DNA from: Nitrospirota bacterium
GTDB taxonomy: Bacteria > Nitrospirota > Thermodesulfovibrionia > Thermodesulfovibrionales > Magnetobacteriaceae
DNA length: 44,758 bases
Assembly: GCA_015233725.1 (NCBI GenBank)
Contig: JADFXD010000014.1
Coordinates: 1-44,758 of the forward strand
Direction: 5' to 3'
The notes beneath the pieces are model-generated. The model did not search any database and was not told where the DNA came from. It saw only the letters and a program-made list of their open reading frames with translations. Positions within the stretch are counted from its first letter, which is position 1. Each line of letters begins with the position of its first letter. This document shows, piece after piece, positions 23,564 to 31,903 of this stretch. The position numbers and the translations under genes were made by a program.

Positions 23564-26500
23564 ATGTTTGATAAATACCTTGACGAAATCCGCCTTCTTT
23601 ACCGTGCCGGAAACGCGACCGAACATAGTTATCGTTCGGCTTTACAAGTCCTCCTGAAGCATCTGCTGAAAGATGTGGATGTTACGAACGAACCCAAGCG
23701 CCAAAAATGCGGTGCGCCGGATTATATTCTCACTCGCCGCAAGATAGACATTGGCTATATCGAAGCCAAAGACATCGGCGCTGATCTGGATCGTGTAGAG
23801 CGCGGCGGCAAAGACGACGACCAATGGAAGCGTTATACGGAATCTCTCGATAACATCATCCTGACCGATTATCTGGAGTTCCGCCTTTTCATGAACGGGC
23901 AGCGGGTTGAACAAGTCCGCATTGCCGATGCGACCTCATCCGGCATTGTCCCTCGGCCTGGAAATTTCGCACGCCTGCAAGACCTTCTGCTGGATTTTGC
24001 CGCGTTCCAAGGGCAGACGATCAAGTCGGCCAAGAAGCTGGCTGAGATGATAGCACGCAAATCCACCCTTATGCGCGATGTTTTTTTCAAAGCCGTGACC
24101 GATGAAAGCACGGAGGCAAACAGCCTGAAAGACCAACTCAAGGCCTTCCAGGAAGTGCTTGTGCGAGATATGGACGAGGCGCAGTTCGCGGACATGTACG
24201 CTCAAACGCTTACTTATGGCCTGTTTACGGCTCGGTTGCACGACAACTCGGTTAAAGATTTTTCGCGTGCCGAGGCCCTGACCCTTATCCCAAAATCCAA
24301 CCCGTTCTTGCGACAGTTATTCCAATACGTCGCCGGCCCCGATCTTGACGACCGCGTGGCTTGGATCGTCGATGCGCTTTGTGATGTGTATCGCGCGGCA
24401 GATTTCCATGAGATTTTGAAAGACTTTGGAGTCACAACCGCACAGAACGACCCCATACTGCATTTCTATGAAACCTTCCTGACGCAATATGATCCCAAGC
24501 TGCGGAAGTCGCGTGGCGTCTGGTACACGCCGGAACCCGTGGTGCGTTTTATTGTTCGCGCTATTGATGATGTCCTGAAGACCCATTTTGGTATCAGAGA
24601 CGGCCTTGCCGATACCAGCAAGGTCAACATAGAAATAGACGGTCACGCAGATGGCAAAGCCATCAGGGTCAATAAGGAAGTTCACAAGATTCAGTTGCTT
24701 GATGTTGCTACAGGAACAGGCACGTTTTTAGCCGAGGTCGTCAAACAGATTTACGCCCGGTTCAAGGGACAGGAGGGAATGTGGAGCGGCTATGTCGAAC
24801 AGAACCTGTTGCCGCGCTTGCATGGATTTGAATTGCTCATGGCCCCATACGCGATGTGCCACATGAAGTTGGATTTGCTTCTGACCGAAACCGGCTATCG
24901 CCCCGTCAACCCAGCCAACCCGCTGCGTCTGAGCGTCTATCTGACCAACAGCCTTGAAGAGCACCACAATGTCCCGTCCCTGGCCTTCGCCAACTGGTTG
25001 TCGCAAGAAGCCAACGCCGCCAGCCGCATCAAGCGCGAAATGCCGATTATGGTGGCGTTTGGCAATCCGCCGTATAAAGCCATTTCGGAGAATATGAATA
25101 GTTGGATCGCCAAAAATAAAATCAAAGATTACAAATCTGTTGATGGCGTTGATTTCAACGAGCGCAAATACTCTCTGAATGACGATTACGTCCAGTTCAT
25201 CCGTTTGGGCGAGCATTACATTGAAAAGAACGGCGAGGGTATTCTCGCTTACATTACAAATCACGGGTATCTGGACAATCCTACATTTAGCGGGATGCGT
25301 TGGCATCTTTTAAGCACATTCGACGATATTTATATTCTCGATCTGCACGGCATCGCCAGAAATAAGAAAGTTGCGCCGGATGGCTCCACCGATAAGAATG
25401 TTTTTCATGGTATTAAGATAGGCGTTGCAATCATCGTTGCGATCAAGCGGCAGCACAAAGGCAAGAACAAGCCGCTGGCAAAGGTGCATCACGCTGAACT
25501 GTGGGGAAGCCGTGAAATCAAATATGATGCGCTGGATGCTGGCAGACTTACAACGATGCCGTTCAAGGTTTTGGAGATTTGTAAGCCGTTTTACTTCTTT
25601 ATCCCACAAAATCATCAATCAACGGCTGAGTACAATGATGGATTTGTGCTTGATAAACTTTTTTCTGTGAATGTAACCGGAATAGTAACCTCAAGGGATG
25701 ATTTTGTAATTGATTTTGATAAAGAACCATTGAGAAAACGCATACATGATTTTTGCGATCATTCGCTTGACGACGTTTCATTTCAATCAAAGTATAGATT
25801 GGCCGAGAATTATCAATGGAAATGTGCCCAACAGAGAAGGCTTGTCCCGCCTTTTAACGAAGAAAACATTCAGCGCATTACATATCGCCCATTTGACGAC
25901 CGTTTGATTTATTATCAGACCAATCTTGTTTTTCGCACACGTGAAACAACCATGCAGCATTTTCTGGCTGGCGAGAATGTTGGCCTGATAAGTATGCGAC
26001 ATTACTCATTTCAGGTGCCAGACTATTGTTACAGTTTTGTGAGTCGCAGTCTAATTGATAACCGCACCTTTATTAGCAATAAGGGTGTATGCCGTAGTTA
26101 TCCTCTTTGGACATATGATATGCTGGGCGGCGTCGAATCCAAACGCCCCAACCTCGACCCCAAAATCTACAGAGCCATTGAGAAAATCGTCCCTGACGTT
26201 CAACCGCAAGGCCTGTTCGATTATATCTATGCCGTGCTGCACAGCCGCACCTATCGCCAGCGTTATGCCGAACTCCTGAAATCCGACTTTCCGCGCATTC
26301 CCTATCCGAAGGACAAACAAACCTTCCACGCCTTAGCCGCCAAGGGCGAGACATTGCGACAACTGCACCTGATGGAGAGCGTCGCACTGGATACGCTCAT
26401 CACGACCTATCCAATCGGCGGCGACCATGAAGTTGTCGCGCTGCGCTGGGAAGAAGCAAAAAATAAATCCGGCATTGGTCGCGTCTGGATCAACCCGACC

Positions 26501-26704
26501 CAGTATTTCGACAACGTGCCGCTCACGGCATGGGAATTCTATATCGGCGGCTATCAACCCGCCCAAAAATGGCTGAAAGACCGCAAAACCCGCAAACTAA
26601 CCAGCGACGACCTCCTGCATTGGCAACGCATCATCATCGCACTGACCGAAACTGACAAAGTCATGAACGAAATCGACCGGATTGATTTTTTGCCGGCGAC
26701 TTAA
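23564..26704 (+). CDS. Type ISP/IIG-like single-chain restriction-modification enzyme
   Basis: A 1046-residue protein. The N-terminal PD-(D/E)xK nuclease has D53 in GAPDY and E67-x-K69 in IGYIEAKDIG. A helical connector follows (about 150-330). The N6-adenine methylase has motif I LLDVATGTGTF with D380 and motif IV GNPPY (N501). A target-recognition part ends with the type ISP C-terminal specificity region (LFDYIYAVLHSRTYRQRYAELL and FPRIPYPKD). No helicase motifs are present between nuclease and methylase, unlike LlaGI/LlaBIII-type ISP enzymes; the layout is closer to type IIG. Cutting and methylation by one chain protects against foreign DNA. No ribosome-binding site is obvious before the ATG. 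It is followed after 8 bases by a small coiled-coil gene. Confidence 0.9.
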   Translation: MFDKYLDEIRLLYRAGNATEHSYRSALQVLLKHLLKDVDVTNEPKRQKCGAPDYILTRRKIDIGYIEAKDIGADLDRVERGGKDDDQWKRYTESLDNIILTDYLEFRLFMNGQRVEQVRIADATSSGIVPRPGNFARLQDLLLDFAAFQGQTIKSAKKLAEMIARKSTLMRDVFFKAVTDESTEANSLKDQLKAFQEVLVRDMDEAQFADMYAQTLTYGLFTARLHDNSVKDFSRAEALTLIPKSNPFLRQLFQYVAGPDLDDRVAWIVDALCDVYRAADFHEILKDFGVTTAQNDPILHFYETFLTQYDPKLRKSRGVWYTPEPVVRFIVRAIDDVLKTHFGIRDGLADTSKVNIEIDGHADGKAIRVNKEVHKIQLLDVATGTGTFLAEVVKQIYARFKGQEGMWSGYVEQNLLPRLHGFELLMAPYAMCHMKLDLLLTETGYRPVNPANPLRLSVYLTNSLEEHHNVPSLAFANWLSQEANAASRIKREMPIMVAFGNPPYKAISENMNSWIAKNKIKDYKSVDGVDFNERKYSLNDDYVQFIRLGEHYIEKNGEGILAYITNHGYLDNPTFSGMRWHLLSTFDDIYILDLHGIARNKKVAPDGSTDKNVFHGIKIGVAIIVAIKRQHKGKNKPLAKVHHAELWGSREIKYDALDAGRLTTMPFKVLEICKPFYFFIPQNHQSTAEYNDGFVLDKLFSVNVTGIVTSRDDFVIDFDKEPLRKRIHDFCDHSLDDVSFQSKYRLAENYQWKCAQQRRLVPPFNEENIQRITYRPFDDRLIYYQTNLVFRTRETTMQHFLAGENVGLISMRHYSFQVPDYCYSFVSRSLIDNRTFISNKGVCRSYPLWTYDMLGGVESKRPNLDPKIYRAIEKIVPDVQPQGLFDYIYAVLHSRTYRQRYAELLKSDFPRIPYPKDKQTFHALAAKGETLRQLHLMESVALDTLITTYPIGGDHEVVALRWEEAKNKSGIGRVWINPTQYFDNVPLTAWEFYIGGYQPAQKWLKDRKTRKLTSDDLLHWQRIIIALTETDKVMNEIDRIDFLPAT

Positions 26705-26712
26705 ATTGAGAA

Positions 26713-26997
26713 ATGGACACGTTAAAGATATACGAGCGGCTTAAGAACTCTGACCTTAGCGACAAGGCAGCCAAAGAGATTGCCGAGGTCTTAAAGGACT
26801 TTACCGATTCCTCTTTAGCCACAAAAGCCGATGTAGAAAAGTTGCGGTTGGAGATTGAAAAAGCAAAGACAGACATTGAAGCCAAGATAGAGGTTAAGAT
26901 AGCTGAGGCAAAGATAGACATTCTCAAGTGGACGTTTCTGTTTTGGATAGGCCAGTTAGCCGCTATGGCTGCTTTGTTTAGGTTCTTTGGAAAATAG
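26713..26997 (+). CDS. Small coiled-coil membrane-anchored protein (DUF1640-like)
   Basis: A 94-residue protein. The N-terminal helix is YERLKNSDLSDKAAKEIAEVL. A charged coiled coil (about 36-70: ATKADVEKLRLEIEKAK and repeated IEAKIEVKIAEAKID) follows, then one transmembrane helix (WTFLFWIGQLAAMAALF) near the C-terminus. This architecture is common in short DUF1640/CCDC90-type bacterial proteins. It starts 8 bases after the R-M stop, so it is probably co-transcribed. Its role is unknown. Confidence 0.75.
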   Translation: MDTLKIYERLKNSDLSDKAAKEIAEVLKDFTDSSLATKADVEKLRLEIEKAKTDIEAKIEVKIAEAKIDILKWTFLFWIGQLAAMAALFRFFGK

Positions 26998-27112
26998 AGA
27001 GGGGAACCCCACGCCTCCCCCTCCCTTCTTTGCCGCTGCAGAGCCTGCCCTTGGCATGAACAAGGGACGCTCCTGCTTCCCTGCGTAGGCTTTAGCTTAA
27101 CCCCCTTGAGCC

Positions 27113-29017
27113 TTATCCCATGCTTGCGGCCATGAGTTTTGCGACGGTCTTTGTAAATGCGGCGGGGTCTTTCAGCTTGCCGCCTTCTAACAACACGGCC
27201 TGGTCGTAGAGGAGCCTGATGGCCTCGTTTAGTTTTTCGCTGGTGGCGTTGTCGTTGAAGGTTCTCTCCATTGCCTCGATCAACGGGTGAGCGGGGTTGA
27301 TCTCGAGAATCCGCTTGCCTTGGGGCACTTCCTTGCCCATGGATGCAAGCAGACGCTCCATTGCAGGGTCCATTTCGTGCTCTTCTGTTACCAGGCAACA
27401 GGGTGAGTCCTTTAACCTGCCCGATAGACGCACGTCCTTGACCTCATCCGCCAGGCGGTTGTGTATCATGTCGATGAGCTTTTTAAACCTCTTGGCAGTC
27501 TGTTGTTTCTCCTCCGCCTCTTCTTTATTGTCCAGCTTTATGTCGCCCTTGATCACGGACTTGAACTTCTTCCCCTTGTACTCATAGAGGTTAAAGATTA
27601 TGTCGTCAAACTCATCAAGCATGACAATGACGTCGTAGCCCTTGTCCCTGAAGGTCTCAATGTATGGAGAACTCATGGCCGCCTCAAACGAGGATGCCGT
27701 GATGTAGTAGACCTCCTCCTGGCCCTCCTTGATGTTGGCGATGTAGTCCTTGAGGGTGATAAACCTGTCCTTGCCCGTATTGATGGACTTAAGAAGCAAC
27801 AGGTCGCCGATGGTCTCCCTGCGGCTGAGATCAAAGTGGACGCCCTCCTTTAGTATCTTGCCAAATATCTTGTAGAACTCCTCGTATCTCTCCGGCTCCT
27901 TCTGCATCATATCGGTAAGGGAGTCAAGCACCTTTTTGGTCACATTCTTATTTATGATATCCACCTGGCGGTTGTTTTGGAGCATCTCCCTGGATACGTT
28001 TAAGGGCAGGTCGGAGGAATCAACCACACCCCTTATAAACCGCAGGTACTTGGGCAATAGCTCCTCACAGTGGTCCATGATCTTTACCCGCTTAATGTAT
28101 AGCGACGTTCCGGCCTTAAACTTGTCAAAGTAGATGTCAAAGGGAATCTGCGATGGTATGTACAACAGGGCAGTGAACTCCGACGTCCCCTCCGCCTTGT
28201 AATGGACCACCCTTAGGGGGTCTGTAAAGTCGTGGGATATGTGCTTGTAAAACTCGTTGTACTCCGAGTCGGTTATATCGGCCTTGTCCTTGAGCCAGAT
28301 GGCCTTCATGGAGTTGATGACCTCGTCTTGCCTGAGCTTGACCTTTTTTGATGTGTCTATCGAGCTATCCTTCTCCGTTTCGACCTCCATTACTATAGGG
28401 TGCGCGATATAGTCGGAGTATCTCTTGACCAGGGACTTGAGCTCCCATTGGTCGAGGTATTTTTCCTCTTCCTTTTTGATGTTGAGGATGATGTCAGTGC
28501 CTGCGGTTGCCTTCTCCGCGTCTTCGATGACAAAGGCGCCCTTTGCCTCGGATTGCCATTTAATGGCCTGGTTGTCCCCTGCTATGGCGCTCCTTGAGAT
28601 AACGGTCACGCTGTCGGCCACCATGAAGGCGGAATAAAATCCCACGCCAAATTGCCCGATAAGCTCGGGGTTGTCCTTGACGTCCCTGTCCTTTAGCGAC
28701 TTGAGAAACTCCATTGTCCCAGAGCGGGCGATGGTGCCGAGTTCTCGTATAGCATCCTGGCGTGTCATGCCTATACCGTTGTCGCTTATCGTCAGCGTGC
28801 CCTTGTCCTTGTCGGCGGTTATCCGTATCTTCCAATCGCCGGCATCCTTATTGAGGTCGGGGTTGAGGAGCGATTCGTAGCGCCTTTTGTCGATGGCATC
28901 CGAGGCGTTAGATATCAGTTCCCTCAAAAACACCTCCTTGTGCGAATACAGCGAATGTATAACGAGGTCAAGGAGCTGATTTACCTCTGTCTTAAAATCA
29001 AGTGTCTCTGTTGTCAT
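27113..29017 (-). CDS. htpG: Molecular chaperone HtpG (Hsp90)
   Basis: A 634-residue Hsp90 homologue that folds client proteins in the cytoplasm using ATP. The N-terminal GHKL ATPase shows ELISNASDAIDK, ISDNGIGM and IGQFGVGFYSAF. The middle domain has the RGVVDSSDLPLNVSREMLQ signature, and the C-terminal dimerisation domain ends near FTKTVAKLMAASMG. Length and motif order are standard. It is transcribed away from the phage block with a likely promoter at 29074-29101. The 115 bases beyond its stop contain a degenerate piece of the palindrome family (GGGACGCTCCTGC near 27064). Confidence 0.97.
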   Translation of the reverse strand: MTTETLDFKTEVNQLLDLVIHSLYSHKEVFLRELISNASDAIDKRRYESLLNPDLNKDAGDWKIRITADKDKGTLTISDNGIGMTRQDAIRELGTIARSGTMEFLKSLKDRDVKDNPELIGQFGVGFYSAFMVADSVTVISRSAIAGDNQAIKWQSEAKGAFVIEDAEKATAGTDIILNIKKEEEKYLDQWELKSLVKRYSDYIAHPIVMEVETEKDSSIDTSKKVKLRQDEVINSMKAIWLKDKADITDSEYNEFYKHISHDFTDPLRVVHYKAEGTSEFTALLYIPSQIPFDIYFDKFKAGTSLYIKRVKIMDHCEELLPKYLRFIRGVVDSSDLPLNVSREMLQNNRQVDIINKNVTKKVLDSLTDMMQKEPERYEEFYKIFGKILKEGVHFDLSRRETIGDLLLLKSINTGKDRFITLKDYIANIKEGQEEVYYITASSFEAAMSSPYIETFRDKGYDVIVMLDEFDDIIFNLYEYKGKKFKSVIKGDIKLDNKEEAEEKQQTAKRFKKLIDMIHNRLADEVKDVRLSGRLKDSPCCLVTEEHEMDPAMERLLASMGKEVPQGKRILEINPAHPLIEAMERTFNDNATSEKLNEAIRLLYDQAVLLEGGKLKDPAAFTKTVAKLMAASMG

Positions 29018-29073
29018 AATGTTTTTTATAGTACCTCCATTGTTATGCCTATGTTCGTCATGCCTGGATATAT

Positions 29074-29101
29074 TTTATATGCTATCGTTACAAAAGATCA
29101 A
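29074..29101 (-). promoter_or_regulatory. Probable sigma-70 promoter for htpG
   Basis: On the minus strand TTGATC, a 16-base spacer and TATAAA lie 57 bases before the htpG start. A GGAGG follows further down. I see no CIRCE-type operator or sigma-32 boxes. Confidence 0.5.
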
Positions 29102-29255
29102 TCAGGTACCCCCCGTTGTTTTTCTCGTTTCCTGAGCGTTTACGTGCGACACGCAAAACATCACCAATAAAGGGTTTATGTATTACCTGTGCAAAATTCA
29201 ACTATATATAGCACAGCAACGTAAACTGCATGAAACAAGAAGGAGGATTTTTTTA

Positions 29256-31133
29256 ATGAGTACCCTCACTGCTTACATAAGAGACTGCTGGGAGGCAGCG
29301 AAACGGGCAAAGACACCCATCACGGAGCATATGCAAGGTGGGTTCAGACAGCGTAACGGCCTCTACACACCAGGCAAGCTGCAGTCCATAAGGAAGATGG
29401 GCGGGTCAGAGATGTACATGCTCGTGACAAAGAGCAAGTGTCGCGACGCCGAGGCCTGGCTCAAGGACATACTCATACAACCCGGCCTCAGACCCTGGGA
29501 CCTCACCCCCACCAATGTCGAATATAATGCCCAGGATGCCGAGACAATCCTTGATGCCGTTGACAGGATGCGAGACGGTATCAACGACCAGTTTATCGAG
29601 GGCGGCTGGTACAGGGCCTTTGAGGAGTTTCTCTATGACGTGGTCACCTTTAAGGCGGGCTTTATAAAGGGGCCAATCCTCAGAAAGGAACGCTTCAGAA
29701 AGAGGGTCGTCAGCGCTGCCGCAGGGGCGACCCGCAATCTTGACGCTCCAGGACGCTCCTGGCCCGGCCAAAAAAACTGGGAGACGCTCATCGGGGAGCG
29801 GATATTGGCCGAGTTTGAGAGACGCTCCCCCTTTGATATCTATCCAAGCCCTGATAGCACGGGGATTGACGATGGCTATCTCATTGACGTCATAAGGCTG
29901 CGTCCCGCGCACCTTATAGACCTCATCGGGGTGCCGGGGTTTGACGAGGGTGCTATCAGGCAGGTGCTGGCAGGGCTTAAGGATGGCTCAGTCAAGGGCT
30001 ATGACGATGCTTATTCAGATTCTTTTTGGCAGGGGCGCCTCGACCCCTTCAGCAGGACAGACGCAATGGGGTTCTATCGCGCGCCGGAGGCCAAGCTGAC
30101 GCTGCTGGAGTTCTGGGGGGATGTGGAGGGCTGGATGCTCAGTGACTATATGGAGGTGGATGAGGCCGGGGTGTATCCGGTGTGTGTGTGGGTCGTTGGT
30201 GAGCACGTCCTGAAGGTCATGGGTAACCCGGACCCAATGGGGTTGAAGCCGTACTCGAAGGTGTCCTTTGAGGAGGTCCCCGGTCAGTTTTGGGGGATTG
30301 GGCTGGCGGAGGTGCTGCAAGGGGTACAGAGCGCCTGTAATGCCGTTGGCAGGGCCATTGTCAACAACGCGGGGTTTGCCTCCGGTCCGCAGGTGGAGCG
30401 CAACGTCGAGCGGGTGATACCGGGGGAGAGCAAGGAGATGTGGCCGTGGAAGGTCTGGGACGTGACGGATTCACAGATGACGGCCACACCGGCAATCAGG
30501 TTTTATCAGCCGCCAATGGTCGTTGACAAGCTCATCCAGGTGTATGATTTCTTTATGCGACGCGCCGAGGAGCATTCCGGTATCCCAAGCTATGTCAACA
30601 TCAACAACAGGGATGCCGCGGCCAACTCCAACGCCTCGGCTCTGTCGATGTCAATGACGCAGGCGGCACGCGGGATCAAGAGCGTGGTAAAGAACATCGA
30701 CTCGCACATCATTGCCCCGTGCGTGGAGCGTCAGTACTACTTCAACCTCCAGTACGGGCAAGACGACTCAATGGTGCCGGATGTGAAGGTCGTTGCAAAG
30801 GGCAGCTCCTCGCTCATCGCCAAGGAGCAGCAGGCCATCAGGAGGAGCGAGTTCCTGCGCACAACAAACAACCCCGTGGATATGGCCATCATCGGGCAGG
30901 AGGGCAGGAGGCATCTGCTCAGGGAGGTCGCCAGGGCGCTGGAGATGGACGTGGAAAAGATTATCCCCGATACGACTTCAACACCAACGCTGAAGGCAAC
31001 ACTCGCCGTCGCCGATGCCGTTGACGGCGACAAAGCAACATCGGGCAGGTCACTAAACCCGGCCGGAGAACCCTATGGGGACTTTAACCTATTTAACAGC
31101 GCTGCCATAAAACAGCCTGATCAGGAGAATTAA
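29256..31133 (+). CDS. Phage portal protein
   Basis: A 625-residue protein resembling the head-to-tail connector (portal) of podovirus-like phages, the dodecameric DNA gate of the capsid. It has helical wing regions (LTAYIRDCWEAAK, AEAWLKDILIQPG), FWGIGLAEVLQGVQSACNA, a Ser/Ala-rich helix NSNASALSMSMTQAARGI and a C-terminal EQQAIRRSEFL region. I chose the ATG at 29256 because AAGGAGG precedes it; the frame opens earlier at 29178 without a ribosome-binding site. Near residue 165 it contains LDAPGRSWPG, read from a 15-bp palindrome shared with chromosomal repeats. It is the first gene of the virion block; no terminase precedes it. Confidence 0.75.
   Translation: MSTLTAYIRDCWEAAKRAKTPITEHMQGGFRQRNGLYTPGKLQSIRKMGGSEMYMLVTKSKCRDAEAWLKDILIQPGLRPWDLTPTNVEYNAQDAETILDAVDRMRDGINDQFIEGGWYRAFEEFLYDVVTFKAGFIKGPILRKERFRKRVVSAAAGATRNLDAPGRSWPGQKNWETLIGERILAEFERRSPFDIYPSPDSTGIDDGYLIDVIRLRPAHLIDLIGVPGFDEGAIRQVLAGLKDGSVKGYDDAYSDSFWQGRLDPFSRTDAMGFYRAPEAKLTLLEFWGDVEGWMLSDYMEVDEAGVYPVCVWVVGEHVLKVMGNPDPMGLKPYSKVSFEEVPGQFWGIGLAEVLQGVQSACNAVGRAIVNNAGFASGPQVERNVERVIPGESKEMWPWKVWDVTDSQMTATPAIRFYQPPMVVDKLIQVYDFFMRRAEEHSGIPSYVNINNRDAAANSNASALSMSMTQAARGIKSVVKNIDSHIIAPCVERQYYFNLQYGQDDSMVPDVKVVAKGSSSLIAKEQQAIRRSEFLRTTNNPVDMAIIGQEGRRHLLREVARALEMDVEKIIPDTTSTPTLKATLAVADAVDGDKATSGRSLNPAGEPYGDFNLFNSAAIKQPDQEN
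29748..29762 (+). repeat. 15-bp palindrome inside the portal gene
   Basis: CCAGGA CGC TCCTGG, preceded by CTTGACGCT. The same 15 bases occur in repeat copy E (13473) and at 31940, and in reverse orientation at 31435. Read in frame as A-P-G-R-S-W. Confidence 0.9.
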
Positions 31134-31137
31134 TACC

Positions 31138-31473
31138 GTGCTAAGGACTACGCAAGAGGTATCAAAGGCCGTAGTTACCCTGAAGGACAATCCGGATTGG
31201 CGCAGTGTGATGAGATGGCTTGAGACTCAACTGGTGGAGCACTCGCTGCAGAACAACTCTCAACGCGATGAGGTGCTTCTGAGGATGGGTCAAGGGCGTG
31301 CCCTTATGCTTAAGGAGCTGATAAGGGTCTTCAACTGGAGTGCTGATGAGCGTTCATTACCCAGGCAAACTGAAACACATGAAGCGGGAGCGCCTTTTGA
31401 GCTGGGGGTCGCCGACCCCTCCCGCCGCGAAAAACCAGGAGCGTCCTGGAGCGAAAAAGAAGGAGGATTTTGA
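31138..31473 (+). CDS. Phage-block protein of unknown function
   Basis: A 111-residue protein starting at a GTG 4 bases after the portal stop. Residues 1-75 are helical (DWRSVMRWLETQLVEHSL, MLKELIRVFNW) and resemble small virion-assembly proteins next to portal genes, but I do not recognise the family. The last 35 or so codons are built from inserted palindromes (31405 and 31435) and end in the Shine-Dalgarno region of the next gene. The original C-terminus was probably shorter. Confidence 0.6.
   Translation: MLRTTQEVSKAVVTLKDNPDWRSVMRWLETQLVEHSLQNNSQRDEVLLRMGQGRALMLKELIRVFNWSADERSLPRQTETHEAGAPFELGVADPSRREKPGASWSEKEGGF
31405..31419 (+). repeat. 15-bp palindrome (GGGGTC GCC GACCCC)
   Basis: It has the same 6-3-6 geometry as the other small palindromes but different arms. 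It lies 15 bases before the 31435 palindrome, near the end of the 111-residue gene. Confidence 0.7.
31435..31449 (-). repeat. 15-bp palindrome with AGCGAAAAAGAAGG tail
   Basis: CCAGGA GCG TCCTGG, the reverse orientation of the portal copy. Its tail AGCGAAAAAGAAGG merges directly into the AAGGAGG ribosome-binding site of the gene at 31475, so the element may have supplied part of that site. Confidence 0.85.
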
Positions 31474-31474
31474 C

Positions 31475-31903
31475 ATGAGAAAGGTGCGGGCCGCACTGGC
31501 AATAAAGGTGGTTTTGATGTTGATAGCGACGTTTGCATCAACGGGTGTTTGTTTGTTAAGCGCCTCAGGGGATACCTTTGATCTCTTAAAGGGCGCTACC
31601 ACAACGGGGGTTGGTAAGGTGGTCAACGTCTCTTACGGTGAGTTTCGCACGTGGAGCTGTGACGTCCTGGTCTCTGACAACACAACAACGGCCATTAAGG
31701 TGCGTGTTGAGGGCAATCAGGGAGGCGGTCTCTTCTCCCCCACTGGTATGGCCGAGTATACGCTTAGTGGCGCTGAGTTGGCAGCGGGGATCGGTTCATT
31801 TTCCATCACGGATATGCCAATTAACACCATCAGGGCAAACCTGTTAACCCTGACGGGCGGAAGCTCTCCCGCCGTAACGGTGAGATGCACGGGGGTGAAG
31901 TGA
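31475..31903 (+). CDS. Exported protein of unknown function in the phage block
   Basis: A 142-residue protein. The N-terminus MRKVRAALAIKVVLMLIATF is a clear signal peptide or anchor (basic n-region, hydrophobic core, likely cleavage around GVCLLSASG). The remainder is a small beta-rich domain with no recognised family (VNVSYGEFRTWSCDVLVSD, AEYTLSGAEL). Two cysteines could form a disulphide, fitting a secreted protein. AAGGAGG lies 7 bases upstream of the ATG, which fixes the start at 31475. The stop overlaps the start of the fibre gene by one base. Secretion signals are unusual in virion genes. Confidence 0.65.
   Translation: MRKVRAALAIKVVLMLIATFASTGVCLLSASGDTFDLLKGATTTGVGKVVNVSYGEFRTWSCDVLVSDNTTTAIKVRVEGNQGGGLFSPTGMAEYTLSGAELAAGIGSFSITDMPINTIRANLLTLTGGSSPAVTVRCTGVK

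Noticed and set aside
29178-29255. Longer N-terminus for the portal protein
   Set aside because: No ribosome-binding site for it, whereas AAGGAGG lies just before the ATG at 29256.
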